Origin: Acrasis kona
Taxonomy: Eukaryota > Heterolobosea > Eutetramitea > Acrasida > Acrasidae
Length of the DNA stretch: 49,385 bases
Assembly: GCA_026419775.2 (NCBI GenBank)
Contig: JAOPGA020001060.1
Coordinates: forward strand, 1-49,385
Direction of reading: 5' to 3'
In this document: piece after piece, positions 11,036-19,271 of the stretch
How positions within the stretch are numbered: position 1 is the first letter of the stretch
How the letters are laid out: each line of letters begins with the position of its first letter
Notes under the pieces: model-generated
What the model was told of the DNA's origin: nothing
What the model saw: only the letters and a program-made list of their open reading frames with translations
Database searches by the model: none
Program-made: the position numbers and the translations under genes

Positions 11036-11389
11036 GTGTTCATGACAATCACCACTGTTACACTGAAATTTAATTGTACTACAAGTACATTTGTTATATT
11101 TGATAAAAAATTCACACCTGTCACAATTAATGTCATGACATCTACCACTAGCTGTAATTGACTGCTCTAGTCCATCTCTCTCTTATATCAGTTGTAAAAT
11201 GAAGTCAACCGACGTTTACGGTGGGCGTGTCATTTTGGCTGTGTGTGTGTGAAAACATAGAGTATATATATAATACAATATATTTTGTCGTTGAACAAGA
11301 TTAAAGTATATATATTATTCGTCAAGTATAGAATTACCCTCAAATGTAAGGGAAGTTTGTTTATTAAAATGTATATTATACATACATTT

Positions 11390-11487
11390 AATTCATTAGA
11401 ATAAGTTACATTAAGAAACGTTACTCTTGTGTTAAACAGGAGTTCATTAGAAAGAATTACATTAAATTAGTTTCATGTTAAACAGGA
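11390..11487. repeat. Imperfect tandem repeat, two units of about 50 bp
   Basis: Two adjacent units both start TTCATTAGAA and end GTTAAACAGGAG; the first is a few bases longer. They sit in an AT-rich non-coding strip (11166-11550) between the HNH-like ORF and the retroelement relic, next to a (TG)n tract near 11239 and TATATA runs. The strip holds no ORF I can support. The repeats may be terminal or internal repeats of the relic, but I cannot show this. Confidence 0.6.
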
Positions 11488-11550
11488 GCTAACAACATTA
11501 CATTCATGTGAAATAAAAACTGTTGTTTATTACATTCAGCTTCAATAATA

Positions 11551-13017
11551 ACGTTTTTTACGACGTCTCTTGTTGCCGCTTATCTTTATTGATAATGGAT
11601 AATCAATGAATTCAGAGTGGACCGACTGAAGTGCCGAGTATGCATCTTCGCTCAAATTAGTAATCACTCTATCCATGTTTTTTCCACGAACAATACTTTT
11701 ACGCGCAATGTTTAATTCAGTATTTAATCGTCTATTGGGTACATTAGACGTTACTACTCCTAAAAGTGATTGGAGTTTACCATTGGCAATGTATCCTGGT
11801 TTAGCAGAAGCTAGTAGTTTTTCTGAAAATTCTTTTTATCTTTGGTATAAACTAGATGTTCATAAAAGTTCAATCGGTATGAAAGATATTCTAACTCTTG
11901 TTTAGGCTCTAGTTCTGACTTGTCATAGTTGACTGGAAGCCCAGCTTGACGCAGATTCTCAATTAATGCATCTCTTAATTCAATTACATCGACCACGCAA
12001 CCGTAAGAATGTTTGCGTACGACTTCGAAGATTTGTTTACGAGTAGGTAACTCCACCTTGAATTGTCTTAATGATGAACTAAGATTTTTACCATTCACAA
12101 TTAATCGAATGCTTTTGCCATCTTTCTTCATTTCTACTTGTAATCCAAGTATGTATTTGAGGTCTTGACGATTGCATAATGTTATAACTTTGTTGTTTAA
12201 AAGTTCACTTAAAAGTTGTTCAACTGCTTCGGTATGTTCAATCGGAATATGATTTACGGTTGGATCTATTTCAGTGTTCTTATTTGAAAATGGCAGTGAA
12301 ACCCCATTATCCACAATGTCATGAGGTGTTTGAGGATATGGAAGAAAAGGTTTAAATCGTTTACCAGTCTAAAAATTGTAAAATATAATGTTTATTTCGT
12401 GCGATGGGTAACCTTTTGCCTTTTCGGTGGATTCTCCGGTGCCTTGAAATCGACTTGGAACTCTTCCAGTTTCTTGACCAGGTCGGTGTCGTACAGGTAA
12501 ATGTGAAACGGATAACCGGTGGCCTGAGAGTCCCACTTTGCATACTCGGGGATCATCTTCCGAGGATAATCAAGCTCTAAAACAGCTCGCCTAGCATACA
12601 ACTTTTCAACTGGTCACGATCAGGATTGTCCCGGGGCATGTTACGAATGATCTCGTCCAAAGACGTGTACTCGAATTCACCTGTCATGGTGCGCATGCAA
12701 AATGCCCTTTGCGCAGGTGTCAATGTGCTGTCTCTTGGATCGGGTTTGTTTGTCAAACGTTGTAGCTGGTACAACTGGGTTCGTAAGGATTGGTTCTGCT
12801 GTTTGAGTTCACTTTGGTTTGATTTGATTTCCTTGATCATGGCCATCATGTCGGCGTTTGAAGGAGACTCATCTTCAGGTTGTGAATGAATGACTGGAGA
12901 AGTTTTCATTGTTGATTTAATTGTGTTATTGAACATTCTGGTCAGATATTTCTGAATATTGTTTTTCTTGTTGTTTTCTTCATCACGGTTGAGATTTGTC
13001 ATTGTTTGTATGCGCAC
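11551..13017 (-). mobile_element. DIRS-like (tyrosine-recombinase type) retrotransposon relic
   Basis: Fossil element read on the minus strand. Parts in order: a gag-like ORF with a coiled-coil stretch (12577-13017), a short middle piece (12361-12600), a segment within 11811-12314 resembling the DIRS/Ngaro type reverse transcriptase (KKDGKSIRLIVNGKNL near its fingers; a later NYDKSELEPKQELEYLSY segment), and a downstream stretch resembling the RT-connection/RNase H region. I found no recognisable tyrosine recombinase. The element is broken in several places and clearly not recent, though some ORFs are still long. It lies downstream of a tRNA-Val gene, on the same strand. Assignment to DIRS rather than another retroelement class rests on the RT pattern and needs a phylogeny. 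Confidence 0.6.
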
Positions 13018-13360
13018 AACTGTTCAAAAGATTTCAGAAAGGTTTTGGAAGGGTTTCGGAAAGATTTCGGAAAGATTACGGAAAGTTTTCTGGTTGTCAA
13101 GAAATTTATTGAAGCTGGACAAACATGATTATTGTGGAATGACAATATTTGAAAAAATTTTTAAACAATTATTATTGAATTTATAGCAATCAGAGATGTT
13201 TAACGGATAGCTAAAAAATTGCCATGAAAGGTAAATAACAAACGTTGGTGTGTGTTAATCAACGGTGGGCTGATGTGAATGGCTAGTTTTCCAGAGATAT
13301 ACTTCAGTGATGGATAAAAGGCATTCTCAGTTGATGCGAATATGTCGACATTGTAAAACC
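13018..13360. repeat. Element-proximal non-coding strip with degenerate short tandem repeat
   Basis: Between the gag-like ORF and tRNA-Val. Positions 13031-13096 carry about five degenerate copies of an 11-12 bp unit close to ATTTCGGAAAG. The remainder (13097-13360) has no gene I can support. It may contain the 5' end of the retroelement relic. Confidence 0.5.
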
Positions 13361-13455
13361 TATTCGCTGCCGGAATCGAACCGACGACCTCTGCCGATCT
13401 ACATAAGTGTTAAAGCAGCTATCTAATTTTGGATAACCAACTGATATAAGCGAAC
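13361..13455 (-). tRNA. tRNA-Val(AAC) with 11-nt intron and enlarged D-loop
   Basis: Acceptor arms GTTCGCT/AGCGAAT pair (one G-U). T-arm GTCGG/CCGGC encloses TTCGATT. The anticodon stem CTGCT/GGCAG encloses a loop with AAC at 13409-13411, interrupted after position 37 by an 11-nt insert (13397-13407), the canonical eukaryotic tRNA intron site. The D-stem TATC/GATA encloses a 19-nt loop (13424-13442), about 10 nt longer than normal; removing TCCAAAATTA would leave a standard AGTTGGTTA loop. All arms pair, which argues for a real gene, but the D-loop could also mean a decayed copy. No strong T-run directly follows. A direct repeat of its 3' half lies at 10407-10462. Confidence 0.65.
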
Positions 13456-13622
13456 AATATATCAATGTTAAATTTGTAAAATATTAGTACCATATTCTTT
13501 GCATTTATTTTTAGTTATGCATGATATTTATGGCAAAAACAAGAAACTATTATTATGCCATCACAAAAAAGTAAAAGTACAGATCATTACATATCCAAGC
13601 ACTCCGTAGTGAGCAACCTCAT

Positions 13623-14594
13623 ATGAAACCCAGGAGAGGAAAGGGAAAGAAAGTAAAGGTTACTTCTGGCATACCTAAAAATGCTATGAAGCTTAAGCAC
13701 GTCAGCGAACAACGCTATCTCAATGTACGCCTTTTGGATACATTTCCACATGATGAGAGATACACTTATGATAGTAAAGATAGGACTGCTCTGCTATTAC
13801 ACTATGCGATGTTGAGATCAACCATCTTAGTGGAAAGGGAATCCTACATATTAGAAGGACGCAAGTTTATTAATCAAGTGTCTCCCCATACCGAGAAATT
13901 CAAAATGTTCTTTCTCAATGAAGATGGCAAGCGATGCTATTTGTTGTGTGGTGGCCCATCCAGTTCTGATCAATCCAGTGTGGTTGAACAGTTGACCGAC
14001 TTGGAGAATTCCTGCTTTGATATGGCGCAAAGACTTTTTGTAGATATGCCCAGGCTCACCACGGATGAATTAAAAGCTCATCTACATTTGGTCCATACTG
14101 GCCGTAGCAAAAGTAAGGCTGCAAGTACTTGCGTAACGTATTTGCAGATTAGCAAAAGTGGTGACAAATATGTTGTCTATACTGGCTGCTCCAAGGTACA
14201 TAATACCGAGGCTAGGAATAACGCGAGCTCTACCACCCTGGGTCAATATGGTGGACTGTACTGTAAATTAACCCAAACGATGGAGCCACAGAATGCTATT
14301 CTTGGTAGCTTCATCATAGGTGTGCATCCTACAGAAGTGTTGGCCAGACTAGAGGAGACGCAGAATATCCATCATCTGGTATTATCGCGTTTGCAGGGAC
14401 AACCTTTGATATTAATGAATAATAACAAGGTCTTGCCCATTCCAGGTAATGAATGTGTCATTTTGGTGGATGCTCATAATGATGAGATCCTTCGTAAGCT
14501 CCGGGCCAATCAACTTTGTAATGATTTACCGCACCTCTACGCTAAAAGGGATGAAGTGGATGATGAACCTATTTATGTATCTAGTGACGAATAG
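13623..14594 (+). CDS. Hypothetical protein, unrecognised
   Basis: Single-exon frame of 323 residues with a very basic N terminus (MKPRRGKGKKVKV) and an acidic C terminus (KRDEVDDEPIYVSSDE). I recognise no family. A central stretch (YLQISKSGDKYVVYTGCS, later LGQYGGLYCKL) recalls GIY-YIG spacing only vaguely and I do not assign it. No signal peptide or membrane span. GC content is noticeably higher than its surroundings. It starts 167 bp beyond tRNA-Val, next to the retroelement locus, so it might be element cargo or an unrelated host gene. A 52-bp piece of its 3' coding part (14378-14430) is repeated just past its stop. Confidence 0.6.
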   Translation: MKPRRGKGKKVKVTSGIPKNAMKLKHVSEQRYLNVRLLDTFPHDERYTYDSKDRTALLLHYAMLRSTILVERESYILEGRKFINQVSPHTEKFKMFFLNEDGKRCYLLCGGPSSSDQSSVVEQLTDLENSCFDMAQRLFVDMPRLTTDELKAHLHLVHTGRSKSKAASTCVTYLQISKSGDKYVVYTGCSKVHNTEARNNASSTTLGQYGGLYCKLTQTMEPQNAILGSFIIGVHPTEVLARLEETQNIHHLVLSRLQGQPLILMNNNKVLPIPGNECVILVDAHNDEILRKLRANQLCNDLPHLYAKRDEVDDEPIYVSSDE

Positions 14595-14618
14595 ATCACT
14601 TTTTTATAGTATTCTATT

Positions 14619-14670
14619 GGTATTATGCGTTTGCAGGGACAACCTTTGATATTGATGAATAATAACAAGG
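14619..14670 (+). repeat. Duplicate of coding segment 14378-14430 placed in the 3' flank
   Basis: Begins 24 bp after the stop codon. It matches 14378-14430 along its length except one missing base and one A/G change (GGTATTAT.GCGTTTGCAGGG through AATAATAACAAGG). Spacing between the copies is about 240 bp. The pattern suggests a local duplication or a tandem copy of the gene's 3' end that was later cut short. Confidence 0.85.
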
Positions 14671-14747
14671 AATATAAATTGAAGATCAATCTTTGTGAAA
14701 TACTATGTAAAACAAAATAAAGTAACAGCAGTTGCCTAAAAATTGTA

Positions 14748-16376
14748 ATGAAGTTCTTGTCTGCCAGATGCACGGCACCTCTAGTTCTGGCAGGAACTTT
14801 GTATTATTATGTAAAGGAGCAGGGCCAGACGGATAATACACCTTCTATTGGAATTATTGGCGCAGGGATAAGTGGTTCTTCCTGCTCTCACTACATAAGA
14901 AACAATCTAAACGAAAGGGGCATCAAAGCAAACATTGTAGTTTACGAAAAGAACGATCGGGTTGGTGGTAGAAATTTCAGTAATAGGAGCTTAAATGATG
15001 GAGATAAATTTGACCGCTCCATCGAATGGGGAGGATCACATGTTATTGAAGAGAACAAGTATGCCATGGATTTGGTTGATGAATTCCAGTTGCGCCTCAA
15101 CCCAGGGATCGAAAATAAGAGCTGGTTGCATTTCTTTACTTCCCTCGCCACAAATGCTATTGAAGTATTTCTGCCCTCTCAAAATTCAACGGATGACACA
15201 TTAGTAGTATGGGACAACAAGAACAACACTGCCGCATTTTCCGAGTCCACATCCATTTTGGTTAATTTATGGAACACTGTTGTCTCATCTAATTACGGCC
15301 ACTACATCTTTCCATCACGCAAAACAAAAAGTGTTGTAAATGATGCTGTACAGCAGTTTGTTAAAGTATACGAGATGCAAAAGGAAGGGAAAACTTTCGA
15401 TTCACCACAAGAACTATTGAAAGCACTCGATATGGACGCCCTACTAAGGGAGGATTATTATAATTACATGGTAAATCGTCATGGTGTCCATGCGAACTAC
15501 TTTAGAACTTTTGTTGAACCGATTGTAAGGGTCAATTATATGCAGGATTCAAGCCAAATCTCAGCCTTCTCTGGTCTCATTGGCAGTGCTGGTCTCGTAT
15601 CCAAATTTCATGCCATTAGGGAAGGAACTCAAAGCTTTTCAGAGCACATGATAAAAGCAAGCGACTGTACACTACAAAAAGGGGCTGCGGTCCAACAAAT
15701 AAAAAAACTTGCAAATGGCAAGTACGAGGTTTCTTTCCGCCAAGAAAACGATTATAAAACTGAGTCCTTTGATTTTCTTATCTTGTCCGCACCTCTTGAA
15801 CAAAACAAAATCTCTTTTAAGAATGTAGAATGGTCGGATTTGGCATGGCATGCCACAGCCGCCGATAGAAAGTATGTTAAGGGGCACACAACAATTGTGA
15901 CTTGTAAAGATTTGAAGTCTGAAGTGTTTGGATACCAAAGATCTTCGCGTCTCTATAATTCACAACTGCCCCAATACGTACATACTGTTTTGACTACAGA
16001 GAACTCTTCTGGTTCCAAAGACGCACACCCTTTCAACGTGCTGGGCTACAATGGTACCACTAAAAAATTCAGTGAAGAAGGCCATTTGGTGTTCAAGTTG
16101 TTCTCTCATTCAGAGTTGCTCCAATCAGACCTAACCAACTACTTTGAATCAATAAAAGATATATCTCACGTGTACTGGAACAATCCTGGTAATTATCCTC
16201 TGCTCGCTCCAAATCCAAAGGAATTACCAACCATTCTTGATAAACAGAAGCGTTTATTTTATTCCAACGCAATGGAATCTGTTGTAAGTACAATGGAGAC
16301 GAGCTTAATTCAAAGTAAAAATATAAGCATCATGGTTTCTCAAAGTATTGTTAATGATCAATTTAAAAAGCAATAA
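14748..16376 (+). CDS. Prenylcysteine oxidase-like FAD protein
   Basis: Single exon, 542 residues, close to the family's usual ~500. A short hydrophobic N terminus (CTAPLVLAGTLYYYV) looks like a signal peptide. The Rossmann FAD motif IGIIGAGISGSSCSHYIRNN is near residue 30, followed by VVYEKNDRVGGRNFS and EWGGSHVIEENKYAMDLV. Later VEPIVRVNYMQDSSQISAFS and GSAGLVSKFHAIREGTQSFS match the prenylcysteine lyase/oxidase (PCYOX) domain. These lysosomal enzymes cleave the thioether of farnesyl- or geranylgeranyl-cysteine released from degraded prenylated proteins. Substrate and location are inferred from the family. Downstream AATAAA overlaps the stop. Confidence 0.85.
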   Translation: MKFLSARCTAPLVLAGTLYYYVKEQGQTDNTPSIGIIGAGISGSSCSHYIRNNLNERGIKANIVVYEKNDRVGGRNFSNRSLNDGDKFDRSIEWGGSHVIEENKYAMDLVDEFQLRLNPGIENKSWLHFFTSLATNAIEVFLPSQNSTDDTLVVWDNKNNTAAFSESTSILVNLWNTVVSSNYGHYIFPSRKTKSVVNDAVQQFVKVYEMQKEGKTFDSPQELLKALDMDALLREDYYNYMVNRHGVHANYFRTFVEPIVRVNYMQDSSQISAFSGLIGSAGLVSKFHAIREGTQSFSEHMIKASDCTLQKGAAVQQIKKLANGKYEVSFRQENDYKTESFDFLILSAPLEQNKISFKNVEWSDLAWHATAADRKYVKGHTTIVTCKDLKSEVFGYQRSSRLYNSQLPQYVHTVLTTENSSGSKDAHPFNVLGYNGTTKKFSEEGHLVFKLFSHSELLQSDLTNYFESIKDISHVYWNNPGNYPLLAPNPKELPTILDKQKRLFYSNAMESVVSTMETSLIQSKNISIMVSQSIVNDQFKKQ

Positions 16377-16413
16377 AATGGTTTATTAGAATATTTTTTT
16401 GTTCGTCGCTGGC

Positions 16414-17229
16414 TCAAATTTTGAACACTATATCACTAAGAGCAGGACTTTGAACGCGATTAAATAATTGGGAGATTAAAAAATTAACAGACTTTGTTGC
16501 TCCCTCCACATAGATGTGCACGTTTTCGTGCTCTAAGGTACGCATTGACTCTGTCGATCCATTTACAACGTAATCAAGTGTTAACGTCTTCAAAACTCCA
16601 AAAAGTGGGTCGGTGAATAAGTTATTTGAGACAACAAAGCTTAGGTGAGTTTGATTATTGGATACAAGAGATTTAACCCTATCAGTGACATCTAGAGGGC
16701 CATAATACGCAGACTGTACATTGATGCACTGACCATACATTACCCTTAATTTACAATTCCCACAAACAACAGTTTTGATTTCATCTTTCCCCAACAACCT
16801 ATAAAGCATGAAAAAGCTGTTTGGATTATCTGCCACTACTCCGAAAGTGTCATTGCATATTTCAACATCAAAAATGTAGTTGGTGCCAACCAAACTTGAC
16901 ATGTGATTTGTCACATCCTTACCTCCATAGAAAGCACATAGTACGTTTACACCATTGTTGACTGTATCAGTGGTGCTTTTTAAACTCAGCGTACAATCAT
17001 TATACCAACCACCCTCTTTGATTACTTTTGTCTTGATACCTTGTTTTGAACGGAATGTGATGACCAACATTTTTACTGTCCCTTCCAACGGGTCTCCAAA
17101 AATCGAATTTGATGATGAAAATACTTTATTATGTTTTGCATGGTGTTTAAAAATACTTGTCACGTCTTTGGTACCATAATATGCAGACACCACTTCATGT
17201 TTGTCGCCAAAGGGTGTAAATCGTGGCAT
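16414..17229 (-). CDS. Triple-repeat protein with YG-x-x-DVT / FGDP repeats (DUF3395-like)
   Basis: 271 residues made of three copies of an ~80-residue unit. Each starts with an A-[YF]-YG-x-x-DVT strand (SAYYGTKDVT, CAFYGGKDVT, SAYYGPLDVT); the first and third continue to a SNSIFGDPLEGTVKMLVI / SNNLFTDPLFGVLKTLTL half and a closing strand. The middle copy has lost the GDP loop. This pattern recalls the DUF3395 module at the C terminus of DNAJC11 and of many stand-alone bacterial and protist proteins, whose function is unknown. No signal peptide or membrane span. It converges with the prenylcysteine oxidase gene (38 bp apart). Confidence 0.65.
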   Translation of the reverse strand: MPRFTPFGDKHEVVSAYYGTKDVTSIFKHHAKHNKVFSSSNSIFGDPLEGTVKMLVITFRSKQGIKTKVIKEGGWYNDCTLSLKSTTDTVNNGVNVLCAFYGGKDVTNHMSSLVGTNYIFDVEICNDTFGVVADNPNSFFMLYRLLGKDEIKTVVCGNCKLRVMYGQCINVQSAYYGPLDVTDRVKSLVSNNQTHLSFVVSNNLFTDPLFGVLKTLTLDYVVNGSTESMRTLEHENVHIYVEGATKSVNFLISQLFNRVQSPALSDIVFKI

Positions 17230-18222
17230 TCCCAGTAATTTACAATGACTTTCACTTTAGAACAATGTAACCTGGTACAAGCCTATAATGTCCCAAAAAT
17301 CGTATTAGTAGTAAAAAAGACAAGGGAGTGGCAATTTGAGTTAGACCATCCGAGCGGCCCGGAAGGCCGCATAAGCATTTGAACCCGGACAATCGGACTC
17401 CTAATCCGTCGTGATGTCTTTATTTAAGCATTTAGTCATCGAGGTATCTTTTCGTACTTTACCCTCTGATCCATCGTGTTCTTTTGATTTGTTAAAAGGA
17501 TTCAACAATTAATCTATTGGAATTAGCCCGCACTTAGTGACAAATGGTTACTATTCGACTTTACAAGATGCGTGCGGACTATTCGTAAAACAATAACAAG
17601 ACAAGAAGTGTATTCGATTCTTATATGTTAAAACGGTGTAGCGAAGCATAAAGTATTGACAATCTGGAAGTAATACCACGATTCCCCGAGGTGGGGCATT
17701 TCAAAGTTAGTCTGGTAAAAGTACAAACAGCTACATGTATAGAGTCGATACTAATGCACTACATTAATTCAATCATAAAAAGATAATGGACGACGTAGCT
17801 AGAGATTTTGCTACTAAAGTATCACATTAACGAATGCTTCACAAATATGACTTGGAGTTAACTAGATTGAAAACAATCAAACAAAACCTGAATGACAAGG
17901 CGCCGCGCATATACTCCTCCAGAATACTTCCATTAACTTCACCTAAAAAAAACTTGCTCATGCCTTAACATGTCAGCTCGAAAGTATCTGCTATCGCATT
18001 AATTGATGCAACCAAAAGATATTCGAGAGAAGAAACCTCTACATTAGCAGCAATAACTACATTAATCATAACGTCGTTTCTCGAGCAGGTTTCATTTACT
18101 AATGATGGATTTGGATCGAACATGTAAAAACATTAAACAGTACTTCCAATGGAGGAATAGAACTTACTCAATCTCCCTCAGTTAATCGTTGAATGTCGGA
18201 GGTTTGTTACGGATATATATTT
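17230..18222. other. Gene-poor 1-kb region with a strong hairpin and a tRNA-like fragment
   Basis: No ORF I can support. A perfect GC-rich hairpin (GCGGCC, loop CGGAA, GGCCGC) lies at 17354-17370. Right after it, about 17375-17410, the minus strand reads GTCCGGGTTCAAAT like a T-arm 5' half, with an anticodon-arm-like CGGATTAGGAGTCCG upstream, but no matching acceptor or T-stem 3' half, so this is at best a tRNA relic. Another small inverted repeat (CCCCGAGGTGGGG) is near 17683-17695. A structured non-coding RNA is possible; none is recognised. Confidence 0.4.
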
Positions 18223-18466
18223 TTAACACATGAACTTTTTTGGAAAGCTCTCTTCAAAAGTGACAAGTAATACTAAAATGGAGCATGTATTTGAAATAAT
18301 CCATATCTCAGTTGCTTGTATATCACCGCACAGTGCAACATGATCGGGTGAACAAATCAATGATTTGTTAGTTACAGCACGATTGGTAGTACATTTAACA
18401 GTTGCTTTTTGAAATTGCGTTTTACTTGTTAAAAATACACTGTATACTTGATGATAATAGGGTTCT

Positions 18467-18949
18467 CTACTCCAAGACGAAATGGGTAACGAAAGCATCG
18501 TGGTCTCTTATCTTTTTTGCAAGTTTTGACCTCTGTACCATTGTTTTCTTCTTGATGATTGGTTTAGTAGGGTCGCAGTCGACAAATACGAATTCCTTCC
18601 TCGGTTGATTGCAGCTAGGTGACATGTTGTTGCAGTTTACGAACGTGTAATCCTTCTTAAATTTGCTTTCCCCCTCATGTTTCTTCCTTTTAAAACATCT
18701 TTTCTTAGCGCATGTTGCAGTATTTGCATGCTCTCTGCTTTTTATCTGTTTGATGATGATCTTGCTGAGCTCGCTGTCATCAATGTCTATGAAGCTGTTG
18801 TTTTTTTGGGTTGGTGATAAGTCGGGCTCAGAGTGATCCGGGATTCTTGCCGAAGGATGTGATGAGGCCATGTCCATATTCTTCATGTCCAACAGCTCCA
18901 TCATTATCATGTTACTGATATCGCGGTCACTGCAATGCTCTGTCTTCAT
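18467..18949 (-). CDS. Hypothetical small basic protein, probably nuclear
   Basis: 160 residues. The N-terminal half is Met/Asp/Ser-rich (MIMMELLDMKNMDMASS, DHSEPDLSPTQK); the middle is strongly basic with NLS-like runs (CAKKRCFKRKKHEGESKFKK); two short matching segments (KDYTFVNCN and KEFVFVDCD) look like an internal duplication. No family recognised. An overlapping minus-strand frame (18223-18498, 91 codons) extends beyond its stop and could be a downstream exon, but I found no convincing splice site to join them. Confidence 0.5.
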   Translation of the reverse strand: MKTEHCSDRDISNMIMMELLDMKNMDMASSHPSARIPDHSEPDLSPTQKNNSFIDIDDSELSKIIIKQIKSREHANTATCAKKRCFKRKKHEGESKFKKDYTFVNCNNMSPSCNQPRKEFVFVDCDPTKPIIKKKTMVQRSKLAKKIRDHDAFVTHFVLE

Positions 18950-19271
18950 GTTTATGCTAAAATTTTGTGCGATGAAGAGCCGTGAAGTTGCCCAGTTTTA
19001 ATGATCATTCAAAGTCACGTGCTACTTTTAAGGAAGTATTAAAACCGTTTCATCAAAAATAGTCTGCAGAGATATTTGCAGGGGATGAATAAGTACACAT
19101 ATACAAATAAGATATCAAACCTAATTGATTCTCAATTACCTTTACAGCCAATTCACGATATATTTAAGGGAGATCTTACTTAATTACAGAGTTAACTACT
19201 TTTAATATTTTTGAAAAAACAGATTGTATCAATTTGACCGAGTACACAAGAAGAACGAGTCGATTTACAAG
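18950..19271. other. Intergenic, nothing recognised
   Basis: AT-rich spacer between the hypothetical protein and the PPR-TrmB gene, both on the minus strand. No ORF, tRNA or notable repeat seen. Confidence 0.5.

Noticed and set aside
13031-13096. CRISPR-like array
   Set aside because: Units are 11-12 bp, degenerate and without spacers; a simple tandem repeat in a eukaryotic genome.
13623-14594. GIY-YIG endonuclease
   Set aside because: Only a vague VVYTGCS resemblance, in the wrong order and without the catalytic Arg/Glu context.
17375-17410. Functional tRNA-Pro or tRNA-Arg gene
   Set aside because: An anticodon-arm-like stem and half a T-arm are visible, but no acceptor stem or complete T-arm on either strand.
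18223-18498. Separate 91-codon minus-strand gene
   Set aside because: Overlaps the end of the 18467-18949 gene, no family, start inside another frame; could be a 3' exon but no splice pair was convincing.
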